From: Siminovitchia terrae
GTDB taxonomy: Bacteria; Bacillota; Bacilli; Bacillales; Bacillaceae_C
Assembly (NCBI RefSeq): GCF_003605405.2
Contig: NZ_QYTW02000002.1
Span: forward strand, 309,560-373,559
Direction: 5' to 3'
DNA length: 64,000 nt
Shown here: piece after piece, positions 17,183 through 25,659 of the stretch
Position numbering within the stretch: position 1 is the first letter of the stretch
Layout of the letters: each line of letters begins with the position of its first letter
Made by a program: the position numbers and the translations under genes
The notes under the pieces: generated by a model
Databases searched by the model: none
Told to the model about the DNA's origin: nothing
The model's input: only the letters and a program-made list of their open reading frames with translations

Positions 17183-18382
17183 GTGAAAAAAAATACAATT
17201 TCACAGAGAAAGCTTCTTGGCATCGCGGGGCTCGGCTGGATGTTTGATGCAATGGATGTCGGGATGCTTTCGTTTATTATTGCAGCACTGAAAGCAGATT
17301 GGGGTTTGACACCAGAACAGATGGGGTGGATCGGAAGTGTGAACTCCATTGGGATGGCTGTTGGCGCACTCTTTTTCGGCCTATGGGCGGATAGGATTGG
17401 TAGGAAGAATATATTTATTATAACGTTGTTATTATTTTCGCTTGCGAGTGGTTTTTCCGCATTGACAAATACCCTTTTTGCCTTTTTAGTTCTACGCTTT
17501 TTTGTTGGCATGGGGCTTGGTGGAGAATTGCCTGTCGCGTCAACACTCGTTTCAGAAAGTGTATCGGCGAAAGAGCGTGGGCGAGTTGTTGTTTTACTTG
17601 AAAGCTTTTGGGCATTCGGCTGGCTAATTGCAGCACTTATTTCATATTTTGTTATTCCGCCATTTGGCTGGCGAGTTGCTCTGATCATTGCTGCTCTACC
17701 TGCTTTTTATGCTATTTATTTACGGCTAAATCTCCCGGACTCTCCGGCGTTTTCACCAAAAAAAGCGGAGAAACGGACGATTGGCCAAAACGTCCGAGAT
17801 GTTTGGTCGAAGAAATATGCACGCTCTACATTCGTACTTTGGATGGTCTGGTTCACGGTCGTTTTTTCATACTATGGGATGTTTCTTTGGTTGCCAAGTG
17901 TCATGGTGATGAAAGGGTTTAGTATGATTCAAAGCTTCGAATACGTATTGATCATGACTCTAGCACAGCTACCGGGTTATTTTACAGCGGCATGGCTCAT
18001 TGAACGAGTGGGGAGAAAGTTTGTGCTCGTCACTTATTTGCTAGGGACGGCGGGTTCTGCCCTTGTTTTCGGTCAGGCAGAAACGACTGCAGTCCTAATC
18101 GTGTCAGGTATCTTTTTATCATTCTTCAACCTCGGTGCATGGGGGGCTTTATATGCTTACACCCCTGAACAATATCCGGCTGTCATTCGTGGCACAGGTG
18201 CTGGTATGGCTGCAGCGATTGGACGTGTAGGTGGAATCCTTGGACCGCTCCTTGTTGGCTCACTTGTTGCTGCAGGTAATTCTATTGGTTTCATTTTTGC
18301 ACTGTTTTGCGCAAGTATCGTCGTCGGTGTGATTACACTTGCATTTTTAGGGAAAGAAACACGGCAGATTGAATTAACTTAG
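17183..18382 (+). CDS. niaP: Niacin transporter NiaP (MFS)
   Basis: About 399-residue major facilitator with 12 predicted helices. The N-terminal stretch ISQRKLLGIAGLGWMFDAMD, the motif DRIGRKN after TM2, GMGLGGELPVASTLVSE in TM4-5 and YTPEQYPAVIRGTGAG in the second half are the pattern of Bacillus subtilis NiaP (YceI), which imports nicotinate for NAD synthesis. The frame opens at ATG 17144, but GTG 17183 has a GGAGGTGAA site 8 bases upstream and gives the usual N-terminus. Control by the niacin repressor NiaR is known for the family; I did not identify its operator here. Confidence 0.88.
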   Translation: MKKNTISQRKLLGIAGLGWMFDAMDVGMLSFIIAALKADWGLTPEQMGWIGSVNSIGMAVGALFFGLWADRIGRKNIFIITLLLFSLASGFSALTNTLFAFLVLRFFVGMGLGGELPVASTLVSESVSAKERGRVVVLLESFWAFGWLIAALISYFVIPPFGWRVALIIAALPAFYAIYLRLNLPDSPAFSPKKAEKRTIGQNVRDVWSKKYARSTFVLWMVWFTVVFSYYGMFLWLPSVMVMKGFSMIQSFEYVLIMTLAQLPGYFTAAWLIERVGRKFVLVTYLLGTAGSALVFGQAETTAVLIVSGIFLSFFNLGAWGALYAYTPEQYPAVIRGTGAGMAAAIGRVGGILGPLLVGSLVAAGNSIGFIFALFCASIVVGVITLAFLGKETRQIELT

Positions 18383-18430
18383 AAATAAGGAATATATACT
18401 ACTTTTTCGGCAAATAGCATAAACATTTAA

Positions 18431-18478
18431 CCTCATTTTGACATATTACGGTGAACCGTATCATAAAGTAAATGAGGT
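18431..18478 (+). repeat. TACGG/CCGTA nested-hairpin repeat, copy 4
   Basis: CCTCATTTT, then TTACGG-TGAA-CCGTAT, then TAAATGAGG form the nested stems. It is 49 bases after niaP, followed at 18489-18528 by a second hairpin (AAATGGCA/TGCCATTT). Confidence 0.8.
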
Positions 18479-18488
18479 TAAAAACTGC

Positions 18489-18528
18489 AAATGGCATCTG
18501 ATCAAATAATCTTTTGAGGGTGCCATTT
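18489..18528 (+). terminator. Hairpin between niaP and next gene
   Basis: AAATGGCA pairs with TGCCATTT around a 24-base loop, followed by an AT-rich tract. It may end read-through from niaP. Confidence 0.5.
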
Positions 18529-18626
18529 ATATTTTTAAATTTCTGCACATTTGAAAGTTCTATTGTATTAATATACGAACATAGTTATAATTATAATAAT
18601 TCATTGTAATTATAGGAGAGAGTTCT

Positions 18627-19967
18627 ATGGAAAGAAAAAATATTATTATTATAGGTGCGGCAGGAAGAGATTTTCACAATTTTAATACGTATTATCGCGA
18701 TAATGAGGCATATAATGTTGTTGCTTTTACAGCAACACAAATTCCGGATATCGATGGACGTAAATATCCAAGTGAATTAGCCGGTGAACTTTATCCAGAT
18801 GGAATTCCCATTTATTCACAAGATCAATTACCAGAGTTGATTAAAGAATTACAAGTGGATGAATGTGTTTTTGCGTATAGTGATATTGGTTACGAAGATG
18901 TTATGGGCGTGGGTGCGATTGTGAATGCAGCGGGTGCTAACTTCACATTGTTAGGGCCAAACAGCACGATGTTAAAAAGTAATAAGCCCGTTATTTCCGT
19001 TTGCGCTGTGCGAACTGGAACTGGAAAAAGTCAAACGTCGCGAAAAATTATCGAAACGCTGTTGGAGCATGATTTAAAAGTCATTGCAGTAAGACACCCG
19101 ATGCCATACGGCGATTTAAACGCACAACGTGTTCAGCGCTTTGCGACAGTGGAAGATTTAAAGAAACATCATTGTACGATCGAAGAAATGGAAGAATATG
19201 AACCACATGTGGCACGAGGAAATGTTGTGTATGCTGGCGTTGATTATGCGGACATTTTGGCAGCAGCTGAAAATGATCCAGATGGCTGTGACGTTATTTT
19301 ATGGGATGGGGGAAATAATGACTTCTCTTTCTATAAGCCTGACTTAGCTGTTACCGTCTTGGACCCACATCGCCCAGGCCATGAGCTGAAATATTACCCT
19401 GGCGAAGTGTGTTTGAGAACAACCGATGTGGCCATCATTAACAAAGTGGATAGTGCATCAGAGGAAGCTATTCAAATCGTAGAAAATAATATAAAATTTG
19501 CAAGTCCAAATAGCACGATTATTAAAGCTGAATCAAAGATTACAGTCGATCATCCGGAGAGTATTGTTGGAAAACGCGTGTTAGTCGTTGAAGATGGTCC
19601 GACGTTGACACATGGAGAAATGAAACTTGGTGCAGGTATAGTCGCAGCTGAACGTTTGGGAGCGAAAGAAATCATTGACCCGCGTCCATTCGCAGTAGGA
19701 ACATTAGCCGAAACGTTCAATAAATACGGACATATTGGAAACGTCCTTCCGGCGATGGGATACGGCGAACAGCAATTAAAAGATCTTGAAGAAACAATTA
19801 ATAAGTCCGACTGTGATGCAGTGATCATTGGGACACCGATCGATTTAACTCGCGTCATTTCAATTAATAAACCGTGCACACGTGTACACTATGATTTAGA
19901 TGAAATGGGCAGTCCGAATTTAAAAGATATTTTAAAAGATTTTATCCAAGAACATAAGCTTGTGTGA
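18627..19967 (+). CDS. Cyclic 2,3-diphosphoglycerate synthetase-like GTPase
   Basis: 446-residue cytosolic protein of the cyclic 2,3-diphosphoglycerate synthetase family. An N-terminal Rossmann-like segment (IIIIGAAGRDFHNFN) is followed by a P-loop NTPase domain with VRTGTGKSQTSR near residue 128, CDVILWDGGNND near 224 and INKVDS near 275. The family is defined from hyperthermophilic archaea, where the product is a thermoprotectant. Bacterial members occur in mesophiles, where that role is doubtful and the true substrate is unsettled. All motifs are intact. The start is ATG 18627 with AGGAGAG upstream. It is a single gene ended by a good terminator. Confidence 0.82.
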   Translation: MERKNIIIIGAAGRDFHNFNTYYRDNEAYNVVAFTATQIPDIDGRKYPSELAGELYPDGIPIYSQDQLPELIKELQVDECVFAYSDIGYEDVMGVGAIVNAAGANFTLLGPNSTMLKSNKPVISVCAVRTGTGKSQTSRKIIETLLEHDLKVIAVRHPMPYGDLNAQRVQRFATVEDLKKHHCTIEEMEEYEPHVARGNVVYAGVDYADILAAAENDPDGCDVILWDGGNNDFSFYKPDLAVTVLDPHRPGHELKYYPGEVCLRTTDVAIINKVDSASEEAIQIVENNIKFASPNSTIIKAESKITVDHPESIVGKRVLVVEDGPTLTHGEMKLGAGIVAAERLGAKEIIDPRPFAVGTLAETFNKYGHIGNVLPAMGYGEQQLKDLEETINKSDCDAVIIGTPIDLTRVISINKPCTRVHYDLDEMGSPNLKDILKDFIQEHKLV

Positions 19968-19998
19968 TAAACATTCGGTAGCAATCAAATATTCTAGA

Positions 19999-20030
19999 AG
20001 ACTAGCGACAGATCAGTTGCTAGTCTTTTT
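19999..20030 (+). terminator. Rho-independent terminator
   Basis: AGACTAGC pairs with GCTAGTCT around a 12-base loop, followed by TTTT, 31 bases after the upstream stop codon. Confidence 0.75.
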
Positions 20031-20088
20031 AAATGTGGGCGTCAAAGAAAGCGAATTGAAAAGAAACCACTTTAACTCGGTTTCATAA

Positions 20089-20138
20089 CCTTATTTAGAT
20101 ACATCACGGAGAACCGTACCATAAGTAAATGAGGTTTT
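20089..20138 (+). repeat. TACGG/CCGTA nested-hairpin repeat, copy 5
   Basis: CCTTATTTAG, then TCACGG-AGAA-CCGTACC, then TAAATGAGGTTTT. A further hairpin (AGCCC..GGGGCTTTT, 20157-20184) follows directly. Confidence 0.8.
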
Positions 20139-20341
20139 CGAAAAATCACCTTTGAAGAGCCCGCTCACTCCGAGGGGGCTTTTATAGTTTAGTAAACAAG
20201 TTCGGAACTTTGATAATCGCCTAATTGGGCTGAAGTAGAGAATTATTTTTACATTAGCCTTTTTACAGACTTACTATGATTAGATTGTCCAAACTATTCC
20301 TCCTTAACTGCATATTTTACAGTATTAAGGAGGTGAATTTA

Positions 20342-20791
20342 ATGTTCCGTATTATTGATTATGAAGCAACAGAACCGGTTCGTAAGGTTGATCGAATTAG
20401 ACCAATTCCGATTACTCATTCTCCGAAAAAACTTAAATTAGCACATATTACTATAACTATTCCTCGAAGAGATGCAAATGAAAATGATGTAGAATTAATT
20501 GCGACAGTGGGAGTGCGTGGTGTTACTGGTACATCTCAACTTTTGTTTAAGATCTTCCGTGATGGAAAAGAAATATTCAGGACTCAAGTGGGCATAGAAT
20601 CGGATCCTGCATCAGAGGTAAATTATGTTGAAACATTTCAAACTATAGATATGGATGTGGGGAAAGGTAAACATCGTTATCAAGTAACAGTTGAAAATAT
20701 TACTCCTGGTACGGAAGCTGCTGTTGTAGGACCGATTTCCTTTAGTGGTTTAGCAATTGCTCCTTCCGAAAAAGATCATGATAAAGACTAA
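20342..20791 (+). CDS. ExsC-like exosporium-type protein
   Basis: 149-residue protein without signal peptide or membrane segment, rich in beta-strand pattern. The N-terminal MFRIIDYEATEPVRKVDRIR, the central VELIATVGVRGVTGTSQLLF and the C-terminal AAVVGPISFSGLAI segments resemble small exosporium proteins of the Bacillus cereus group (ExsC-like, jelly-roll type). That likeness is from memory of the family and unverified. The frame opens at 20276, but ATG 20342 has a perfect AAGGAGGTGAA site 7 bases upstream and is the start. It is a monocistronic gene, probably expressed in the mother cell if the assignment is right. Confidence 0.6.
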   Translation: MFRIIDYEATEPVRKVDRIRPIPITHSPKKLKLAHITITIPRRDANENDVELIATVGVRGVTGTSQLLFKIFRDGKEIFRTQVGIESDPASEVNYVETFQTIDMDVGKGKHRYQVTVENITPGTEAAVVGPISFSGLAIAPSEKDHDKD

Positions 20792-20917
20792 GACATGGAT
20801 CGTGACATCAGGGCGTGGCCAAGACTGCAATCGAGAAACGGTGTGTAAAACGAGTCAAGATTGAGACAGAAGCAGAATAATGTTTTAGAAATTAATGTAT
20901 CTAGAATAATTAAATTA

Positions 20918-20957
20918 AGTCCCTTTAGTTCAGCGCTGAAGGGACTACGTTTTTTTG
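20918..20957 (+). terminator. Rho-independent terminator
   Basis: AGTCCCTT (20918-20925) pairs with AAGGGACT (20939-20946), followed by a run of seven T. It lies downstream of the ExsC-like gene. Confidence 0.7.
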
Positions 20958-21248
20958 GACATTAAATAACGGGTGGGCGCGTAAAATAGAAAAATAGACT
21001 AAAAACGCCGTGAGCCCCGCGCATACGAATAAGAAATTAATCAAAGCCTTAAATACCATAAAGAGCCAAATCAGGAGTATTCGGAATAAAATACGATTTT
21101 TAAATGAGGTGAAAGGTGGAGGTAACTAAAAATAACAAAGTGCTTGTCCGATTATGGTAGTGTAGATGATAGAAAAATTTCGTCAGGTAAAAATAGAAGA
21201 AGGAGTAGTTTTTAACATTCCGGTTATCGTGGTCACAAGAACAAAGAA

Positions 21249-21281
21249 AAAAAGCTGAATCTACTGAGTCAGCTTTTATCT
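21249..21281 (+). terminator. Bidirectional terminator-like hairpin
   Basis: AAAAGCTGA pairs with TCAGCTTTT. The symmetric A and T runs make it usable by the convergent minus-strand MBL-TetR operon as well. Confidence 0.55.
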
Positions 21282-21348
21282 TGTAATCATTCCTTTTCTT
21301 ATTTATTTTAGTTCCGGCTCATTATGTTTCAACTTTTTTATCATTCTA

Positions 21349-21945
21349 TTATTTAGGATGATTTTCTATTTTTTGCGACTTCATTTTATGAATGCCTGCA
21401 AGAAAAGTATCAATGATCAGGCCGATGCTGACATCAAGATCGATGGGGATACCAAAGCCATTCTTTTGTTCAAGAGAAGCAAAGCCATGTAAAATGCTGC
21501 GAAGCCCTCTGGATGCATGAATGGATTCCTCATCGTCGAGATCATAAGCCTGTAGCACACGAACAACAAGGTCAACAATTTTTGAACTAATAAGATTAAA
21601 TTCTGCATTGTTCGAATCAGCATTTGCCCAAAGAGTTGCTTCATATAATCCAGGATGAGTACGGGCAAAGCTCATATACGCTTTACTAATCGCATGAATA
21701 GCTTCATCCTTTGATCGTCCAATCGCAGCTTGTGATAAATGTGTATATAATTCCTCTAATCCATAAATAGCTAAAGCCCTTTGCAAACCCTGTAATCCAT
21801 CTACATGATTATATAAGGAAGGCGGGCGAATCTTTAATTTTTTTGCTAGAGTTGCTAAAGTTAAAGAGTGTACACCATCAGTGTCAACTATGTCTGTTGC
21901 TGCAGTTAAAATGGTGTTTAAATCTATTCTTGCTTTAGGTGCCAT
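21349..21945 (-). CDS. TetR-family repressor
   Basis: About 198-residue TetR regulator. The helix-turn-helix is at residues 8-52 (ILTAATDIVDTDGVHSLTLATLAKKLKIRPPSLYNHVDG). The C-terminal ligand domain has the WHG-type pattern (AIHAISKAYMSFARTHPGLYEATL). The frame opens at 22005, inside the upstream MBL gene, but ATG 21945 has a GGAGG site at the right distance. It is the second gene of an MBL-TetR operon and almost certainly represses it through the two palindromes at 22697 and 22721. The inducer is unknown. Confidence 0.88.
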   Translation of the reverse strand: MAPKARIDLNTILTAATDIVDTDGVHSLTLATLAKKLKIRPPSLYNHVDGLQGLQRALAIYGLEELYTHLSQAAIGRSKDEAIHAISKAYMSFARTHPGLYEATLWANADSNNAEFNLISSKIVDLVVRVLQAYDLDDEESIHASRGLRSILHGFASLEQKNGFGIPIDLDVSIGLIIDTFLAGIHKMKSQKIENHPK

Positions 21946-21964
21946 TTTTGATCCTCCATTTTGT

Positions 21965-22678
21965 TCAACTAATTGTTTTCTCAAGCTTAGAAATAGCGAG
22001 TTCAATTATACTTCCAGGCTGCATGACCATTTTTCCATGTCCTACGGCAAGAAGGGAAGGGTTTTGATTTTTAATCTTTATTGCACTTTTTAGTGCCTCT
22101 TCCTTATTCCAAGTCGCCATGGCTGGGAAAGGAAATAAAACTTGTATATGCCCGGAAACTGAGACTCCACCTCGAGTTTGAAAAGCATCTCCAGCAATGA
22201 TTGCTTTCGTTCGTTCATCAATAAAAGACATTGAGCCAGGAGTATGACCTGGTGTACTGATCGCTTTCAGTGAGCCAATTCGATCTCCTTCTTGAAGTAA
22301 CACATCTGGCTGTGTTTTTACCTCTCCAGGCTTAGGCACTCCACCTTTTATTGGTGTTTTATTTTCATTTTTATCTAAAGAGCGATCACCTCTTAATAAG
22401 CGTTCGTCTCTTTTGGAAATATAAACCATTACGTCAGGAAGCATCTCCTTTAGTTTATCCAATGAGCCGATATGATCCCTGTGAGCATGTGTTAAAACAA
22501 TTCGTGTTAAAGGCTTCCCAACTTTTTGAGCTGTATCAATGATTGATTTATAGCTATTTGGCAGAGCAGTATCTACTAAAGTTAGTTCATTTTTTTCTTC
22601 TACAAAGTAGCAACTAACTGGAAAAAGTGTAGGGGAAAAATTTAATTGCTGAATAAAACCTTCTTTAAAAACCTTCAT
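21965..22678 (-). CDS. MBL-fold metallo-hydrolase
   Basis: 237-residue metallo-beta-lactamase-fold hydrolase. The zinc motif is HAHRDHIGSL near residues 64-73 (HxHxDH form), with further ligands in STPGHTPGS near 140 and IAGDAF near 163, and a C-terminal His in AVGHGK. It is complete and cytosolic. Such stand-alone MBL enzymes hydrolyse varied substrates (thioesters, lactones and others); none can be singled out. The start is ATG 22678 with GAGGTGG upstream. It is cotranscribed with the TetR gene. Confidence 0.88.
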   Translation of the reverse strand: MKVFKEGFIQQLNFSPTLFPVSCYFVEEKNELTLVDTALPNSYKSIIDTAQKVGKPLTRIVLTHAHRDHIGSLDKLKEMLPDVMVYISKRDERLLRGDRSLDKNENKTPIKGGVPKPGEVKTQPDVLLQEGDRIGSLKAISTPGHTPGSMSFIDERTKAIIAGDAFQTRGGVSVSGHIQVLFPFPAMATWNKEEALKSAIKIKNQNPSLLAVGHGKMVMQPGSIIELAISKLEKTIS

Positions 22679-22696
22679 TTTTTTACCACCTCATCT

Positions 22697-22744
22697 AACT
22701 AATAACGTTAGTTTTATTTTAACTAACATCATTAGTTTTGACAA
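22697..22744 (-). promoter_or_regulatory. Promoter with two TetR operators
   Basis: Two 17-base palindromes of identical design, AACTAATAACGTTAGTT (22697-22713) and AACTAACATCATTAGTT (22721-22737), start 24 bases apart. On the minus strand TTGTCA (22744-22739) and TAAAAT (22721-22716) are spaced 17 bases, a good sigma-A promoter. One operator fills the -35/-10 spacer and the other lies just downstream of -10. Confidence 0.85.
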
Positions 22745-22826
22745 GAAAAATTTTTTCTAAAATAGTTTGAAAGATCTCTAATTCCTTTTTAACTTTTAAA
22801 GACTAGACCAATAAAATTACTCGATG

Positions 22827-22960
22827 CCTTATTTAGATTCATTACGGAGAACCATACCACAAATAGGTAGCTACTTTCTTTAAAATGTAATCCCCTAAGT
22901 ATGATTGGACAGTTGTTAGAAACCATGTTGTAGGAAGGGGGCCGCTAGGACTTCAGATTC
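22827..22960 (+). repeat. TACGG/CCGTA repeat, copy 6, long form
   Basis: Begins like the short copies (CCTTATTTAGATTCATTACGG-AGAA-CCATA), then continues with AATAGGTAGCT and about 80 bases shared with copy 8 at 45872. The terminating TAAATGAGG arm is absent. Confidence 0.75.
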
Positions 22961-23129
22961 TTGTAATAATTTCATCATTAACGTGGTGACAAGTTGTAAT
23001 TCCAGGTCTAAATCTAAGCTCCCCTTTTGTATCAATGGGATTTACAGTTTTAAGCTCATACTGTTCCTATTATTGGATAAGCCTTAACAAACGTTGCAAT
23101 CTATACTGGCAAAATTAATCTATCGAAAC

Positions 23130-23157
23130 TAAGCTGCTGAATATTCGGCAGCTTTTG
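23130..23157 (+). terminator. Rho-independent terminator-like hairpin
   Basis: AAGCTGC (23131) pairs with GCAGCTT, followed by TT. There is no gene directly upstream. Confidence 0.55.
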
Positions 23158-23352
23158 CATTATTCCTATGCAAAACTTATAATATTAAATAAAGTTACAT
23201 CTTTCTGAAAAGACTTTAAAATCCGGGGTTTTTCATTTATTTTAAGAAAAATGTTGCGTAGGTATGAAACTTGCTAGTGCTTATATAACTGTGCCTCACG
23301 TGGAGTCGACAGATGATACGACCTACAACTTGAAAATATGGGAGGGAACTTA

Positions 23353-23385
23353 ATGAAGTTATTGAAATCATCACAAGAGGAGTGA
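23353..23385 (+). CDS. 10-residue micro-ORF before dapF
   Basis: ATG at 23353 encodes MKLLKSSQEE and stops. It has a strong GGGAGGGAAC site upstream, and the dapF ribosome binding site lies inside its last codons. It could couple or attenuate dapF translation, or be the end of a lost gene. Speculative. Confidence 0.35.
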   Translation: MKLLKSSQEE

Positions 23386-23392
23386 TTCAGGC

Positions 23393-24232
23393 TTGAGAAA
23401 AGTTCCGTTTAAAAAAATGCATGGTTGCGGCAATGATTTTGTTGTGATTGATAATCGGGATTCTGTAATGAAAAGTTTTGAGCTTTCTCATTTTGTCAAG
23501 TCCGTTTGCACCAGGAGGTTCCATATTGGTGCGGATGGCCTAATGTTATTGGAAAAATCCACCTCAGCAGATTTTAAAATGAGATATTTCAACTCAGACG
23601 GCAGTGAAGGGGAGATGTGCGGAAACGGAGCACGCTGTATTGTGAAGTACGCCTATTTAATGGGAATAGGCGGGGATGTTATGACTTTCGAAACGTTGAA
23701 TGGTATTTACGAAGGAAGAATACTTAATGAGAATGTCCAAATTAAATTTCCGCCCATACCGATTCAGGATTTCCATCTCAATCAACCTTTTCCTTCAAAT
23801 GAAAACGTTTTCTATCATTTTGCTTGGGTAGGCGTACCACATACGGTATTTGTTGAAAGGAATATAGATCTAAAACAGGATCAATCTTTTATTCAGTGGG
23901 CCAGAGCAATCAGATACAATCCAGCCATCTGTACAAGTGGAACGAATGTAAACTTAATTGAAATATGTGATGAAAATCAAATCAAGATTAGAACGTATGA
24001 ACGCGGAGTGGAAGATGAGACATTGGCCTGTGGTTCTGGTGCGACCGCTTCGGCAATTATTTCAGGTTTGTTGAGCAATGTATCTTCTCCTGTGAAAGTT
24101 CATACCAAGGGAGGCATTTTGACGATTACCTTTCGAATCACAGAAGACTATGTTCAAGATATATTTTTGGAGGGAAATGCGGTTGTTGTTGCTGAGGGAG
24201 AACTTCTTTCAGAAGCATCAGTCAGAGTATAA
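23393..24232 (+). CDS. dapF: Diaminopimelate epimerase
   Basis: 279-residue PLP-independent epimerase converting LL- to meso-diaminopimelate for lysine and peptidoglycan synthesis. Both catalytic cysteines are present in their motifs: EMCGNGARC near residue 76 and LACGSGATAS near 213. The N-terminus KMHGCGNDFVVID and the central GTNVNLIEI motif are typical, and the length is normal. It starts at TTG 23393 with AAGAGGAG upstream. It is followed by a stub of lysA, so a dapF-lysA pair existed here before deletion. Confidence 0.92.
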   Translation: MRKVPFKKMHGCGNDFVVIDNRDSVMKSFELSHFVKSVCTRRFHIGADGLMLLEKSTSADFKMRYFNSDGSEGEMCGNGARCIVKYAYLMGIGGDVMTFETLNGIYEGRILNENVQIKFPPIPIQDFHLNQPFPSNENVFYHFAWVGVPHTVFVERNIDLKQDQSFIQWARAIRYNPAICTSGTNVNLIEICDENQIKIRTYERGVEDETLACGSGATASAIISGLLSNVSSPVKVHTKGGILTITFRITEDYVQDIFLEGNAVVVAEGELLSEASVRV

Positions 24233-24259
24233 AGTGGAAAGGGAGAGGATGGTTAAGAT

Positions 24260-24325
24260 ATGTATTTACACGGGACATCTAAGATTAATAAACAGGGTGA
24301 TTTAGAAATCGGCGGTTGTTTGTAA
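24260..24325 (+). pseudogene. lysA: lysA stub (diaminopimelate decarboxylase N-terminus)
   Basis: ATG 24260 encodes MYLHGTSKINKQGDLEIGG, then C, L and stop. This matches the conserved start of diaminopimelate decarboxylases (M.LHGTS..N..G.LEIGG). Everything after codon 22 is missing and D-cysteine desulfhydrase begins 48 bases later. A GGGAGAGGAT site precedes it, so the stub may still be translated. Confidence 0.7.
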
Positions 24326-24373
24326 TAGAATTGACGAAACAATACGGCCGTCAAAAAAGGTGGGGATATTTGA

Positions 24374-25393
24374 ATGTTATTATCAAAAATACCGAGAAAA
24401 TGTTATACACAAGTACAAACACCCATTGAAAAGTTAAATCGGCTTACTAATTTATTAAATGGGCCTAATATTTTCATCAAAAGAGATGATTTGTTGGGAC
24501 TGACCGGGGGCGGCAATAAAACAAGAAAATTAGAGTTTTTAATGGCGGATGCAATTGCAAAGGGAGCAGACACGATTGTAACATGTGGTGCGCTTCAATC
24601 GAACCATTGCCGTCTAACATTGGCTGCAGCAGTGAAAGAGGGATTAAAATGCCAGCTTGTATTAGAAGAAGGGGTTGCAACAACATATGACCCAAATGCG
24701 AATGGAAATAATCTCCTATATAAATTGCTTGGAGCAGAAGAGATTATAGTCGTAAAAAATGGTTCAGATTTAAATGACGAGATGCAGGCAGTAAGTGAAA
24801 AACTGATTGCTTCAGGAAGAAATCCCTACGTCATTCCTGTCGGTGGATCCAATGAGTTGGGTACTGTAGGATATGTTGCTTGTGCACAGGAAATCCTCCA
24901 ACAATCATTTGAACAAGGGCTCGCGATTGACCATATTGTTGTGGCAAGTGGAAGCGGTGGAACACAAGCAGGATTAATTGTTGGGTTACATGGAAACAAT
25001 GCCTCCATTAAGGTAACCGGGATTAATGTTTCCAGATCAAATGAATTACAGATCCCTAAAATCTATCAACTAGTTCAAGAGACAGCCAAATTTCTAAATG
25101 TTTCATGTGAGATTCCCAGTGAAAGTGTGCAATGCAATGATCAGTTCGTTGGCGGAGGTTATACGATTCCAACAGAAGGCATGATTGAAGCGGTACAAAT
25201 GCTGGCACGTACAGAAGGGATCCTATTAGATTCCGTTTATACTGGGAAAGTAATGGCTGGACTGATTGAATTGGTCCGAAATGAAACTTTCAAGAAAGAT
25301 GAAAATGTACTGTTCATACATACAGGCGGTTCTCCTTCCCTATACGCAAACCATACATTATTCAATGAAGATTTGTTTGTTTTGCAGGGTTGA
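24374..25393 (+). CDS. dcyD: D-cysteine desulfhydrase
   Basis: 339-residue PLP enzyme of the D-cysteine desulfhydrase/ACC deaminase family, fold type II. The PLP lysine is in GGGNKTRKLEFL near residue 52, after the typical IFIKRDDLLGLTGG. SNH (QSNHCRLT) near 77 and the phosphate-binding SGSGGTQAGL near 197 are conserved. The motif pattern and length fit DcyD, which releases sulfide and pyruvate from D-cysteine; ACC deaminase is the alternative. It is co-directional with the symporter gene downstream, suggesting use of an imported amino acid. Confidence 0.85.
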   Translation: MLLSKIPRKCYTQVQTPIEKLNRLTNLLNGPNIFIKRDDLLGLTGGGNKTRKLEFLMADAIAKGADTIVTCGALQSNHCRLTLAAAVKEGLKCQLVLEEGVATTYDPNANGNNLLYKLLGAEEIIVVKNGSDLNDEMQAVSEKLIASGRNPYVIPVGGSNELGTVGYVACAQEILQQSFEQGLAIDHIVVASGSGGTQAGLIVGLHGNNASIKVTGINVSRSNELQIPKIYQLVQETAKFLNVSCEIPSESVQCNDQFVGGGYTIPTEGMIEAVQMLARTEGILLDSVYTGKVMAGLIELVRNETFKKDENVLFIHTGGSPSLYANHTLFNEDLFVLQG

Positions 25394-25659
25394 CGCATAC
25401 AGCGGAGAGCAAATGTATTTGGATTGTGGATTAAATGATAAAAAGTGTTGAACGAAGGGCTAAACATATGAAGGCTGTTGCAGTTTTGTCGGATTCAGAA
25501 TATTATATGTGTTTGCTTAAGTGGGGATATAACGATTAAATGGCTAAAGCAAACATGTAAAAATGACAAGGGCGGCAGAAATGAGAAGGGATATTACCAC
25601 TGGAATAAATATGAATTCGAATAGAATGGAAACGCTAACAAACATAGGGGGTAACGACT

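Larger units (their letters stand above)
20792..21348. other. Intergenic stretch with two terminators
   Basis: Apart from hairpins at 20918-20957 and 21249-21281, I see no gene. Short frames lack ribosome binding sites. Confidence 0.5.
22745..23392. other. Intergenic stretch upstream of dapF
   Basis: Contains the long repeat copy 6 (22827-22960), a terminator (23130-23157) and a 10-codon micro-frame at 23353-23385. No lysine riboswitch-like sequence was recognised upstream of dapF. Confidence 0.5.

Noticed and set aside
22960..23392. Lysine riboswitch upstream of dapF
   Set aside because: No conserved lysine-aptamer segments were recognisable. Only a simple hairpin and a micro-ORF are present.
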